From: Watersipora subatra
Lineage: Eukaryota; Bryozoa; Gymnolaemata; Cheilostomatida; Watersiporidae
Assembly (NCBI RefSeq): GCF_963576615.1
Contig: NC_088714.1
Location: 5,864,170-5,928,169 of the forward strand
Direction: 5' to 3'
Length of the DNA: 64,000 nucleotides
Shown in pieces: positions 46,701-56,280 of the stretch. Every line of letters starts with the position of its first letter. The stretch's first letter is position 1. Position numbers and translations under genes: made by a program. The notes beneath the pieces are model-generated. The model ran no database searches. It saw only the letters and a program-made list of their open reading frames with translations, and was not told the DNA's origin.

Positions 46701-47604
46701 TATTAGTAGTAGAACAAATAGGTCTTCCTAATAGGAGAAAACGGTAAAAAAACACAAAAATTTGATATGTTCATAGCTCATGATTTTTGGTTTTAGTTAG
46801 TAAGCCTTACCCAAAATCCTCTCCTACTTGTTTTCTCATCTTCAGGTTCTTTACCATCTTTTTTTTCACTCTCTGGTTTTTGTCCTTTATCTTTGTCGCC
46901 TTGTTTATCACCTCTCTCTTTCTTCTCATCATCTTCACTATCGTGTTTGGTTTTGTCTTGTTCATTCTTCGTATTTGAAGGAGCATCTTCATCATCGTCT
47001 TCTTCCTCTTCGCTGTTATTCTTTCTGGGATTGTCTCCTTTTTTCCAATCATCTTCTTCGCTGTAACTTCCGCTGTCACTGTCTTCCTCACTGCTGTAAT
47101 CGTTTTCTTCACCGCTTCTTCTGCCACCACCATCTTCTTCACTTTCCCTATAATTGTACTCTTCACTGCTTCTCCCGCTGCCTCTGCCACCACCTCCTCC
47201 ACCTCTTCCGCCTCCACCTCCTCCATGTCCACCTCCTCCTTGTCCACCTCCTCTTTGTCCACCTCCTCCTCGTCCACCGCCTCCTTGTCCACCTCCTCCA
47301 CGCTCACCTCTATTGCCTCCTCCGCCCAAAACAACTGCAAAAAAAGATTTAAGCACACAAATTTATCATATTAAATTTATTAATATATCATATTAATGAC
47401 GTCTACAAAAAAACCACAAGGAAGCTTTTCTTTTGTTTAATGTTATAAATATGTTCGTCAAGACAAAACTGAAGGACATAAAACATTTTTGTAATTTTAA
47501 GGCTGAAAGCAATTGGAATTAGCGAGCTACAATGTAAATTGTTATATCATACCACAGATGGCTGCCAAGATTACAACAAGTATAGGCAGCACTCGTAGAG
47601 CCAT
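38323..47604 (-). CDS. P2: type I membrane protein with Gly-rich/acidic ectodomain and PY-motif tail, 323 aa
   Basis: Exons (minus strand): 47553-47604, 46811-47334, 46419-46468, 44276-44445, 39265-39356 and 38323-38406. Phases match P1 exactly and the total is 972 nt. The signal peptide is [17 protein letters not shown]. The ectodomain begins with GGGG(R/Q/H) runs, then [16 protein letters not shown]-type acidic sequence equal to little more than one P1 repeat unit, then a Lys/Glu/Asp stretch ending KTSRRGFW. The micro-exon is identical to P1 at protein level. The membrane span is followed by [10 protein letters not shown] and an intact [10 protein letters not shown]. Exon 5 encodes [15 protein letters not shown] and APPSYSA. 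Exon 6 ends KDTPPPKY. All three PPxY motifs are present, one per exon. Intron 4 contains the full-length LINE in antisense. Family not recognised. Role as a WW-domain (for example Nedd4-type ligase) client is inference. Confidence 0.87.
38487..38747. repeat. two tandem palindromes of about 118 bp in P2 intron 5
   Basis: 38496-38613 reads the same on both strands around a centre at 38554/38555 (GTATCATATATGATAC). 38622-38736 is a second copy with a 3-nt deletion in one arm, centred at 38680/38681. Outer flanks (TTTAGTATTTTT and its complement) extend the symmetry to the pair. P1 intron 5 has only a single-arm trace. Confidence 0.9.
39615..39865. repeat. TA-rich minisatellite with ACATTGTATATATA units
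   Basis: Degenerate TA repeat with regularly placed TACA/TGTA. All six frames are largely open (Tyr/Ile). Not coding. It lies in P2 intron 4. Confidence 0.85.
39866..40318. repeat. two direct copies of a short interspersed repeat
   Basis: The first copy (from 39866) and the second (from 40121) both run from GTGCAAAGCTCATCACTTTT to ACAGTACTGTCTGTAGCATG-like ends. Reverse or partial relatives occur at 17820-17935 and 21955-21980. The copies adjoin TA repeats. Possibly a SINE. No polymerase III boxes identified. Confidence 0.65.
40319..40395. repeat. (TA)n microsatellite at the LINE 5' junction
   Basis: About 77 bp of perfect TA ending directly at the first G of the LINE. Confidence 0.95.
40396..43716 (+). 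mobile_element. full-length RLE-type LINE inserted in (TA)n
   Basis: Begins GGGCGACGTCCGAGCC immediately after (TA)n, has one long ORF, and ends GAGGAAACAATTTTTT followed by (TA)n at 43719-43760. The first 37 nt can form a strong hairpin (GGGCGACGT with ACGTCGCCC, CGAGCC with GGCTCG). The order reverse transcriptase, CCHC zinc motif, PD-(D/E)xK-like endonuclease places it near the R2/R4-Dong/NeSL-type LINEs with restriction-like endonuclease. It lies in P2 intron 4, antisense to the gene. Confidence 0.88.
40412..43654 (+). CDS. LINE polyprotein: reverse transcriptase plus restriction-like endonuclease, 1080 aa
   Basis: Uninterrupted ORF of 1080 codons. An N-terminal block ([29 protein letters not shown]) resembles DNA-binding regions of this LINE group. 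Reverse transcriptase motifs follow in order: NYRPITCL (about residue 435), [14 protein letters not shown] (about 500), [10 protein letters not shown], the catalytic YMDD (605-608), then GYKYLGI. The C-terminal zinc motif [18 protein letters not shown] starts at residue 890. The endonuclease-like part is PDIVVVD (974) ... IDIAVP (Asp about 990) ... KEKEK. The true start may be the ATG at 40508 (MKWTRTD), leaving a 112-nt leader. The enzyme would copy its RNA at a nicked target by target-primed reverse transcription (family knowledge). It looks intact and could be active. Three relatives in the window are 3' fragments. Confidence 0.9.
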   Translation: MPARTSPGQTRSALPVAEPGQGSEKWATGSKRMKWTRTDNTDLMQCYFMSEPQKWGYMGRMRQLWINMRPELPLTAKQLVAQRSNIIKRHLISQLEVDEIREKFTQVTSTNEECISTHTVMDARSCVDSRAEEDMHLDLDPRVKELAENIINKMSAANDYGSRVPLRRVSKAIPKKLLEDINMALESISTGSISETNALIYSTATVILEEMDIKPMPTRLQAIPSWQLRLQNKIKDLRKKVSRLSERSNHSLERPKREATIEALESAKQRLVALSARLKRYTKEQDNKRMNKLFINNPSTVYSQFKGELQRPMSEPPRSSTSKFWKDIWEKETTHNTTANWLKRLKENQQHTVAQQGLTISKDDIKCRVQRMKNWAAPGHDMIQAFWLKKLTSLHTRMAKQMEYLIEQGDHPEWLTKGRTVLLIKDPKQGPIPKNYRPITCLPTTWKLLSGIVADKLEEHMSHYMTSAQKGIGRNTRGAKHQLLVDRTVCQDSRRRQTNLAMAWIDYRKAYDSIPHSWILECLSMYNVHPALVAFIKMSMTKWKTELEANGKKLASVQIKRGIYQGDSLSPLLFCICLNPLSNMLEETQYGYQFKSGTKINHLFYMDDIKLYANKERDIDSLIHLTQVYSKDIGMTFGIEKCGRLILKKGHSMLTDGLRMPNGTIKDIEEGYKYLGIMQSNINHEVEVRHKAISEYKKRLRQVLRSQLNAKNQIMAINTYALPVIRYPAGIIKWTEEAIKETDIATRKLLTMHGALHPKSDTIRLYLDRKDGGRGLKSVQQTVKEEERSIKAYAASMAISDNLLAEFQSAALTTNLCPDDEEIDWHTKPLHGAYHQQISKVGDLHQTYMWLNKGNLTANTESLIMAAQEQVLPTRQLQTKIYHTRDDPRCRLCKDAPETIQHIISGCRQLAGNAYTERHNHVAGIVYRSLCDEYGLNKPQHWWEAPGKVNENDRAKILWDFYIQTDKHVLANQPDIVVVDKENKRATIIDIAVPNDYNIASKEKEKVEKYLPLGEEIEKCWNVRTTVIPVVIGALGAITPAHKMWLAQIPTTINSGELQKSVLLGTAKILRRVLKLPGLW
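43775..43856 (+). pseudogene. very short LINE 3' fragment
   Basis: Repeats the last ~80 bp of the element (GAGTTAGAGCAG-type to GGGTGAGGAAACAA) just after the TA tract at the end of the full copy. It is preceded by an inverted piece (GGTGGTAAATTCTGCTCT), so a small rearranged second insertion. Followed by ATGTATGTATATATA. Confidence 0.75.
44446..46418. other. P2 intron 3, no gene
   Basis: Both ends align with P1 intron 3. The middle (about 45000-46080) is extra AT-rich DNA containing two diverged direct copies of a block of about 110 bp (CTGTACTATGTCGTC-like at 45290 and CTGTACTACGTAGTC-like at 45405). Nothing coding was recognised. Confidence 0.55.
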
Positions 47605-47730
47605 GATGAGTCAGGTGGTGATAGTGATCCAGTCGACTACAGCTCATTCAGCTTCTCTCCCAGGTTGATCCAAGTCAGCATACAGCGCATGCGTAGTTCT
47701 AGCCAATCGTCATGCGTGCAAACAAAAGCC
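47605..47730 (-). promoter_or_regulatory. P2 5' UTR and proximal promoter
   Basis: Same order as P1: TCACTATCACC near the ATG, GCGCATGCG at 47685-47693, reverse CCAAT (plus CCAAT at about 47704), and TTTCTAAAGGCTTT on the minus strand at the distal end. Confidence 0.5.
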
Positions 47731-48142
47731 TTTAGAAACATATCTCCAACACTTCAATACATGGACAAATATTCTTGGGGTCAATTTATCATGCTAGATC
47801 GATGCGTTCAACCATCCACTGTCACAGCTCATGAAAGGTATTGATTATACAACCGAGTTCCTAAGTCAACATCTATGTCAACATTGTTCTTATGCTTTAC
47901 CCTGGATTGCAATTATTCTGGCAAGTAGTTTAACTTGGCTACATATGCACTGTGCTCAGGATATCAACTGTAGCATTTCTTTAAATACATTTTACACAAC
48001 GATTTGATGTACAGATTAAAAAACTAAAACATTGTCCATTGAAAGCTGTGAAGTATCATTTTTTGGTAGTTTTTGCTATCAATTTTTGCTAATTCATAAA
48101 TCAAGTTCACTATACGCTACTTGTTCTAAAATATGAACTTAT

Positions 48143-49773
48143 CTGTATCTGAGTGTATCTGAGTGTATCTGAGTGTATCTGAGTGTATATGAGTGTATCT
48201 GAGTGTATCTGAGTGTATCTGAGTGCATATGAGTGTATCTGAGTGTATCTGAGTGTATCTGAGTGTATCTGAGTGTATATGAGTGTATCTGAGTGCATCT
48301 GAGTGTATATGAGTGTATCTGAGTGCATATGAGTGTATATGAGTGTATATGAGTGTATCTGAGTGTATCTGAGTGTATCTGAGTGCATATGAGTGTATCT
48401 GAGTGTATCTGAGTGTATCTGAGCGTATATGAGTGTATATGAGTGTATCTGAGTGTATCTGAGTGTATCTGAGTGTATCTGAGTGTATATGAGTGTATCT
48501 GAGTGTATCTGAGTGTATCTGAGTGTATATGAGTGTATATGAGTGTATCTGAGTGTATCTGAGTGTATCTGAGTGTATATGAGTGTATCTGAGTGTATCT
48601 GAGTGTATCTGAGTGTATCTGAGTGTATATGAGTGTATGAGTGTATCTGAGTGTATCTGAGTGTATCTGAGTGTATCTGAGTGTATATGAGTGTATATGA
48701 GTGTATCTGAGTGCATATGAGTGTATATGAGTGTATCTGAGTGCATATGAGTGTATATGAGTGTATCTGAGTGTATATGAGTGTATCTGAGTGCATATGA
48801 GTGTATATGAGTGCATATGAGTGTATCTGAGTGTATATGAGTGTATATGAGTGTATCTGAGTGCATATGAGTGTATATGAGTGCATATGAGTGTATCTGA
48901 GTGTATATGAGTGTATCTGAGTGTATCTGACTGCATATGAGTGTATGTGAGTGTATCTGAGTGTATCTGAGTGTATCTGAGTGTATATGAGTGTATATGA
49001 GTGTATCTGAGTGTATATGAGTGTATGAGTGTATATGAGTGTATCTGAGTGTATCTGAGTGTATCTGAGTGTATCTGAGTGTATCTGAGTTTATATGAGT
49101 GTATCTGAGTGTATCTGAGTGTATCTGAGTGTATCTGAGTGTATCTGAGTGTATATGAGTGTATCTGAGTGTATATGAGTGTATCTGAGTGTATCTGAGT
49201 TTATATGAGTGTATCTGAGTGTATCTGAGTGTATATGAGTGTATCTGAGTGTATCTGAGTGTATCTGAGTGTATCTGAGTGTATCTGAGTTTATATGAGT
49301 GTATCTGAGTGTATCTGAGTGTATCTGAGTGTATCTGAGTGTATCTGAGTGTATATGAGTGTATCTGAGTGTATCTGAGTGTATCTGAGTGTATATGAGT
49401 GTATGAGTGTATATGAGTGTATCTGAGTGTATCTGAGTGTATATGAGTGTATCTGAGTGTATCTGAGTGTATCTGAGTGTATATGAGTGTATCTGAGTGC
49501 ATATGAGTGTATATGAGTGTATCTGAGTGCATATGAGTGTATATGAGTGTATATGAGTGTATATGAGTGTATATGAGTGTATCTGAGTGTATCTGAGTGT
49601 ATCTGAGTGTATATGAGTGTATCTGAGTGCATATGAGTGTATATGAGTGTATATGAGTGTATATGAGTGTATATGAGTGTATATGAGTGTATCTGAGTGT
49701 ATCTGAGTGTATATGAGTGTATCTGAGTGTATATGAGTGTATATGAGTGTATATGAGTGTATATGAGTGTATG
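48143..49773. repeat. 10-bp satellite (TATCTGAGTG/TATATGAGTG)n, about 163 units
   Basis: A 1.63-kb array of decamers that differ mainly at one position (C or A), with CATATGAGTG as a third form and rare 8-bp units (TATGAGTG). It lies upstream of P2 at a point where the P1 upstream copy has no array. Frames up to 584 codons on the minus strand (HSYTLIYTQI) are artefacts. Confidence 0.95.
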
Positions 49774-51188
49774 AGTAAGCATTGTACAAAAAAGAAGGCA
49801 TGGGTTTCATAAGCTTGGAAGTTAAATATATTGTTGTCTCTTTGCCTGTAAGGAGACAACAAATTGTAATAAAGTCTCAACTAAAAACTAAAAAATAATA
49901 ACAAATAATAATAATACCTTGTAACAAGCCTTAAATAAAATAACTAAATACTTTAATAACTTGTATTTAAATCATCTAACTGTTTACTTACCTGTTTTAG
50001 ACTAAAAATGGCTGACTTGCTAATGGTGCAACAGCAGATAGAGCAATAGCATGAGATTAAAGCTAAAATAGTAAATAAGCTAATGTTAATACTAGTATAT
50101 TAGTACATTAATACCAGTATTAACATTAAAGTAGTTAATATCTGGAGTTGTTCTATCTCAACATTTAACACTAAGCATGTGTCCTGTATTCATACTTTAC
50201 TTGTATCTCTTATACATGAGTTTCTTAGCTAAAATATATTTCTCAAAATTATATGGCTAACATACTTCAGGCTGTACAATAGTAGATTTTATTGATAAAT
50301 CTCATGGGAATTTTTATGCAAATGAATTCAGATTTGGGTCATGATTTTGGACTTGTAGATTAGATGGACACTGTTAAATTATATTGCGAAGGAATACGCC
50401 TTACTTCTTTACTGCTCCACAAGGAACAGAACCACTGTTGAGTACAAGGCAATATATATTCATGTATTTAAACAAATATATATAAATAAATACAGTGAAT
50501 GCATTTAACAGACAACTGCAAGCAATGAGTCTTTCCCAAACTCTGTCTTTCGTTTCTTCTGGTATTCGTTATATACTATGGCACTTATAAGTCATGCCCT
50601 TACATCAGAAGAGTCGACTCGGTAAGAGGTCGATCTGTTGAAGGCGGAGTTGGGAGGTCGTCAGTTTCTCGATGGCTTTCTCTCATGGTAGCTTGACCTA
50701 TTTATCTTCAGCTCAGTAGTCACTAGGTCTCTCTATCATTGACTCAGAGGTCATTCGGCTATGATCTAATGAATGGTGGCCAACTGTTCATTCTTTGGGC
50801 TAGTCAAAAACCAACTGGGTTTCTTCTACCCGGCTTTTTGCTAGTTCAGAGTGGCTGAGCTGGCTTCGTCTGAGCATGATCGGTCGGTCTTGAGGGCTCT
50901 GACCCTGGACTCTGGTTTCTCCTGCTATTACGATACTTCATAGACTCATAAACGTTACACTGAGCATGTACAACGCAAGTGATCAATGATTCCAGTGGAG
51001 ATTGTATTGTAAATGAATGCATTCTAATAGAGAATGCTTTTATTAGCATTGCAAATATCTAGTCATTGTAATTATGGTACAATTTAGTGACTGTCTCTAA
51101 TATCAATCGTTATGGCCAAGGCAGGGTGAAGTAGAGTTCTTCTTAGATTGCTATATATATATCCAATGAAAGCTAATTCTATTTTTAG
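49774..51188. other. unit B spacer, homologous to parts of 27250-32110
   Basis: Collinear with unit A in blocks: 49774-50180 with 27250-27630, 50195-50325 with 29245-29375, and 50330-51180 with 31240-32110. No gene recognised. Confidence 0.55.
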
Positions 51189-51566
51189 TCTCTCCTTCTG
51201 CCTCTTTCGCTCTCTTTCTCTGTCCCTCTCTCTCCCTCTCTCTCTCTCCTTCCTTCCCTCTCCCTCCCTTTCCCTCTCCCTCCCTTTCCCTCTCTCTCTC
51301 NNNNNNNNNNNNNNNNNNNNNNNNNNNNNNNNNNNNNNNNNNNNNNNNNNNNNNNNNNNNNNNNNNNNNNNNNNNNNNNNNNNNNNNNNNNNNNNNNNNN
51401 NNNNNNNNNNNNNNNNNNNNNNNNNNNNNNNNNNNNNNNNNNNNNNNNNNNNNNNNNNNNNNNNNNNNNNNNNNNNNNNNNNNNNNNNNNNNNNNNNNNN
51501 CCCTCTCTCTCTTCCTCTCTCCCTCCATCCCTCTCTCTATCTATATCTCTCTTTCTCCTTATCCAT
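51189..51566. repeat. polypyrimidine array containing a 200-base assembly gap
   Basis: CT-rich sequence homologous in position to 32114-33056, interrupted by N at 51301-51500. The exact 200-base gap is likely a placeholder, so the true array length here is unknown. Confidence 0.9.
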
Positions 51567-52532
51567 TTTTTTATCTATCATGACATGTGCCTGCAATCTT
51601 CTTCCTGCAGCAATAACTAGCATTGACTACATCAGAGATGTTTTGAATATTATCTGCAGCATTTGTATTAAATAGCCAAAGTTCACTGGCAAACTGCCAA
51701 TAGACTGCTCAAGTTTTATTTATTCATTTTTGCTGCACTTTAAAGGCATCAGTTTAAAAAAGGCCTAAAGATGAAGCAGAATAAGTTAAACAGACAGAAT
51801 ATATTTAAATAATTATATTACAATCGTACATAATATAAAAAGTTTTATAGCCACTTCTGAACAAATAAAACATTGACCATGACATGTCTATAGAGTAGTT
51901 GGTAGAGATGACTGGACTGCTATTCACAAATTCAGCACTCAAATCATGTTTTTTACTGCTACTCAAAACCCATCTGCATGTATAAAAGTGAAATATACCT
52001 ATCTTGCAAGTTCAAGCAAATGTCTGATGCTGATGAGATGTGCTTTTTTAGGCTCATTGATTATTATTATTGATTATTGATTATTATTATTATAAGTATG
52101 CTGAAAACTGATGTGACCTTACTTGTCCACCCATTGCTGTATCCTTGAATATATTCTAGCTAGTGTATGTATTACAAAATACAGATAACTTACTATTCAC
52201 GCGGGGAACTGGGTGACTTACTTATCTTATTTCAGGTAGTTTCATACATTAACAACATTAACAATGACTTGGTATTAACTTTATTAGAGAAGTAAAAATG
52301 GATAGTCTGCTAATCTAATGCCACATTTTTGTTCTGATTTGTCCTTTTTCAATGTCATGGACTGACAGCAGGTGTTGAACTTTTAGACAACACATGCTAA
52401 TTGACCTGCAGCAGTCTCATTATTTTTTCATTTTTACAATTTTATCTTTCCAGCATTTCAAATAGCAACTTTGTAAACGCAGTAATATAGCAATTCGTTT
52501 TTGTAGGAATGTGTATTCTTAAAGGTTGAAAG
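51567..52532. other. unit B spacer, no gene
   Basis: 51590-51935 aligns with 33090-33350. The rest is AT-rich with a short ATTATTATTGATTATTG stretch near 52060. Confidence 0.5.
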
Positions 52533-53266
52533 GTAGGTACCAAATACGCGGAAATGTGATTACAAGCTCTTAAAAGCTCAAAAACGAAAAGCCACCGTAG
52601 ATTGGAATCTCTTTATTTATCTGACATAGCCATTACAGTTTGGTTATCGTCTTGTCACGTGATGTTTTCACGTGAATTGAAAGGCCAATAAAAAGCTCAA
52701 TATAAAACCTAACATAACACTAGTTTATGACAAACACTTCGAGTTTTACTGAAGACGCCGTATCAAATATAGATGCTCGCTACTTTACAGTTTTGTTTTG
52801 GCTTGGACTAATCGTCAAGTCGTAATCTGATCATGTGACCCAATACTTCGCAAATAATTTTTGCAGCACTTTTCGATTATCACAGGTGTCCAACAGGCTC
52901 GTCATGATTATCAGACAATGATATGTACTCATTCGAGCTAAGGTTAAAAAGTTTAATGATTTTAAGATATCTATATAGGTATAAGATATCAGTGCTAAAA
53001 ATGACAGCATTACAATGACGATAAAACAGACGCGCAAGAACAATTGACATGATTTTATTGAATGCGTGAAGCACATTTGTGAAAATATTTTGATGAATGA
53101 GATCGCATGAAAGTGTAAACAGAAACCATCCTGTAACAACTACGTCCCATTTGAGCCGTTTTGGAAAGCGAATCCAAATGACGGCGGTCTCGTGTGGCTG
53201 CGATTAACTGTTCGTTTTTTAGCTTTTAAGAGCTTGTAATCACATTCCCATATATTTTGTACCTAC
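52533..53266. mobile_element. DNA transposon with about 55-bp terminal inverted repeats, no transposase
   Basis: The left end GTAGGTACCAAATACGCGGA and the right end, complement of GTAGGTACAAAATATATGGG, continue through GATTACAAGCTCTTAAAAGC on both sides. Length 734 bp. No target duplication identified and superfamily unassigned. Confidence 0.75.
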
Positions 53267-53384
53267 AACACAATAGAGTAAGACATGGTGAATCTTCTGA
53301 TACTAAATTAATGTAATGTGAATTTTGTTGCAAGTCAACCTTTAAGTTAAAGCCCGAGTGATAGATGGTAATTGCTTGAAGATG

Positions 53385-53673
53385 GAGACGTACATGTATC
53401 AAAATATCATGTATGTGTATCTACACATCATGTACGTGTATTAACATATCATGTACATGTATCTACATATCATGTACATGTATCTACACATCATGTATGT
53501 GTATCTACACTTCATGTACATGTATCAACATATCATGTACATGCATCTACATATCATGTACATGTATCTACATATCATGTACATGCATCTACACATCGTG
53601 TACGAGCATCTACATACCATGTACATGTATCTACACATTATGTACATGTATCTACATATTATGTATATGTATC
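53385..53673. repeat. about 21-bp minisatellite, second-unit copy
   Basis: Same family as 33385-33765 (TACATGTATCTACATATCAT). It is cut by the insertion of the pogo element at 53676, with residual array-like sequence continuing at 55639-55660. Confidence 0.85.
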
Positions 53674-53675
53674 TA

Positions 53676-55636
53676 CAGTGCACACTCGGGATACGATTAC
53701 CCTGATATACTATTTTCTCACCTTACGAAGTTGAACATCGTGAGATCTTCACTTCACTATACGAATTTTATTTCACGATACGATTTTGAGAAAAGTTTCG
53801 CCCGAGTTAAAATTTGGCGGTTGGTGTGCTCATAACGCACGTCAAAATAACAGAGACGCCGAAAACATTTTCAGAACTTTTAGAAGAGATACGATGACTG
53901 ATTTCTCTCAGGTCAGCATTCCGCGTGAGAATTTCATGTAAAATACACACGTGAGAGCAAATATTCATTTTTAGCGTTATACTCTCTTTTACTATAAATT
54001 TTTAGTCAGCATACGTATATAACTACAAGTATCTATATTTAATTCGTTAGCTATGGAATCTGAGACCGATACAAACATTACAAAACGAAGGAAAAATGAT
54101 TTTCATGTCAACAAAGTTGTAGGTCATAAATAAATAAGAAGAAATCGCCCGTATTGTTAATATTGCCAAGGAATATGGTTGCAACCAATCAACATTTGCA
54201 GCTATTATTAAAACAAGAACTCCATTAAAGTAAGCACAAGGAGGAGCTTACTACTGACGAGTTGAAGGAGTTGTAAGGCCATTCAAGAGGAGCAACCCTT
54301 TAGTATGGGCAAGGGCCGAGGAAGTAGAAGATACAGAAAAACCTACATCGGCAGAAATACGTATTTCAAGTGTTTAATTTACTGATGTGTACTGGTACAT
54401 AAAAACAATGTGTGTTTAATGTATATCATTATTTATTTTTTGTGTGTGGTATGTTTTTCATCTTTTATTCATTTCATTTTATGTTTTATTTATTTCATTT
54501 TAATTTTATGTTTAATTTTTTTGTCTAACCATGTCTTTGTGGGTGGGCCTGTTTTCTACTATGTAAATACAAATCATCGTATGTATGTAACTCATATATA
54601 ACGAGCTACTCAAGATAGTTGACGCATCCACATTACTTTTTGGAACTTGCAAAAGCCCTGTCCTTTAGGGTATAAATACGTACAAACTTTGTATGTAGGG
54701 TTACATTGATTCTTGTGCACATTTCATACAAGACAAACTAGTGTGCCTACCACCTTGTCTGAATCCTTTTACAAGCGTTAGCTAGCTAGCAATTTTCTGC
54801 ATTGCACCAGCAATTTTTTCTTTTAAACCATTAGAAAAATTGGACAGGACTGGACAACTTCTTTTAGCCTGCTAAAAAATTACAATTCATTACGTATTAA
54901 ATTTATTTTAAAATGTACAGCAACATAATTAGCATTGACACATTTTTGTCTCCTTTTGCTTTACTCGCTACATGTATCAGCTAAAGCCACGTTACTCCAA
55001 AGGTATGTACGTACTGTATAGTAAATAAAATTTTATTCTTCTTTTCGGTAGCCATTAAATGGTCAAGTGTGCAAGAAGCCGCTTTTAATAACTGCATCGC
55101 GCGGCCTTTCTTATTGATTTAGGTTGAAAAAGGTTTCAATCAGACACGCCAAATTTTATAGTGAAAGTGAAGATAGGAACTGCCGAAGAATAAAGTTTTG
55201 TGATAAAAAGTTGAAATTCAGTAAAATAGTTCAAAATACATACTAAGACTTAGTTTTAAGTGTGGGTTTAGCAAGCTAAACTTACTTGAAGTAAATTCAA
55301 AGTTTATGTTATGCGTACCTTTTGAAGGTAAGAACTCCTTACCGTACGTACTGCATTTAGTACATACATTATAATTTTGCATTTTATTGCAGATCATAAT
55401 CATTAAAATACACTAAATACAATACAGTTACTGTAGGTAACTATAATTACTAAAGTTAACATACTATTTTGTTGCTAATTGTCAATATGTAAACATTTTA
55501 ATAAAATTTTGACGATTTTTACCAGGGGATGTTTGCATTGTATAGTTACAATGATCTCTATACCCCTACATACAAATTTTTCACCATGCGATGCCAACCC
55601 TGGAACGGATCAACATCGTATCTCGAGGGTGCACTG
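53676..55636 (+). mobile_element. pogo/Tigger element with degenerate transposase, 1961 bp
   Basis: The left end CAGTGCACACTCGGGATACG and the right end, complement of CAGTGCACCCTCGAGATACG, are flanked by TA on both sides (53674-53675, 55637-55638). The interior keeps a CENP-B-type helix-turn-helix relic at 54138-54230 (EEIARIVNIAKEYG and NQSTFAAIIK). Stops surround it and no DDE domain was recognised, so it is inactive. Confidence 0.82.
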
Positions 55637-55638
55637 TA

Positions 55639-56123
55639 CATATTATTTATATGTATTTACATCATCTTCATTTATCATCATCATTTATGCATCATAGGGC
55701 TTATATAAAATGTAAAATATAAAATATATAAAATGCTTGTAAGTAGACATCGACTACATTTGGTCTTTTGTCTTTTAATCAATAAGCCTATAGTGCAATA
55801 TGAGTAAGGAGATCAGAACTGATGACCACCATCACTTACTACACATCGATTTATTATGATTGAGCTCATTGCTAGGGTAGAACTCAATCTAGTGCAATCA
55901 AGCACTGTACAGACAGCTCTCACTGAAGACACCGAATCGCTTGCTTCTCTAATATTGTACATGTATGTACATGCTAAAACAAAATGACACCTTAAAACTA
56001 TTACTGTGCTTTGCTAATTGTTTTGGCTCATTGCATTAGTTATTTTATAATATAAACCTACCTAATAGATATGCTAAAGCAACAGGAATACATAATATCT
56101 AAATGCACATTATAAAATAAAAA
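55639..56123. other. unit B spacer matching 33766-34105
   Basis: 55735-56090 is a close copy of 33766-34105 (for example TGCTTGTAAGTAGACATCGA). Non-coding. It leads into the 3' end of P3. Confidence 0.6.
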
Positions 56124-56129
56124 TTTATT
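56124..56129 (-). terminator. poly(A) signal of P3
   Basis: AATAAA on the minus strand about 155 nt after the P3 stop codon. Confidence 0.5.
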
Positions 56130-56280
56130 AACTACAGGAAAATATTAAACATCAAATAATATAAAGGATTGTCAATTGGAGTCAGATAATATCAGTCAAA
56201 GTATAGCACAGTTATATAAAATATATATGCACATTTATGTCTTCTGAGCACATGCAACTCAATGCAACCATCTTATCCGG

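Noticed and set aside
48126-49880. 584-codon His/Tyr/Thr repeat frame on the minus strand
   Set aside because: All three minus frames of the decamer array are open. It is the unexpanded point in the sister copy, so it is not coding.
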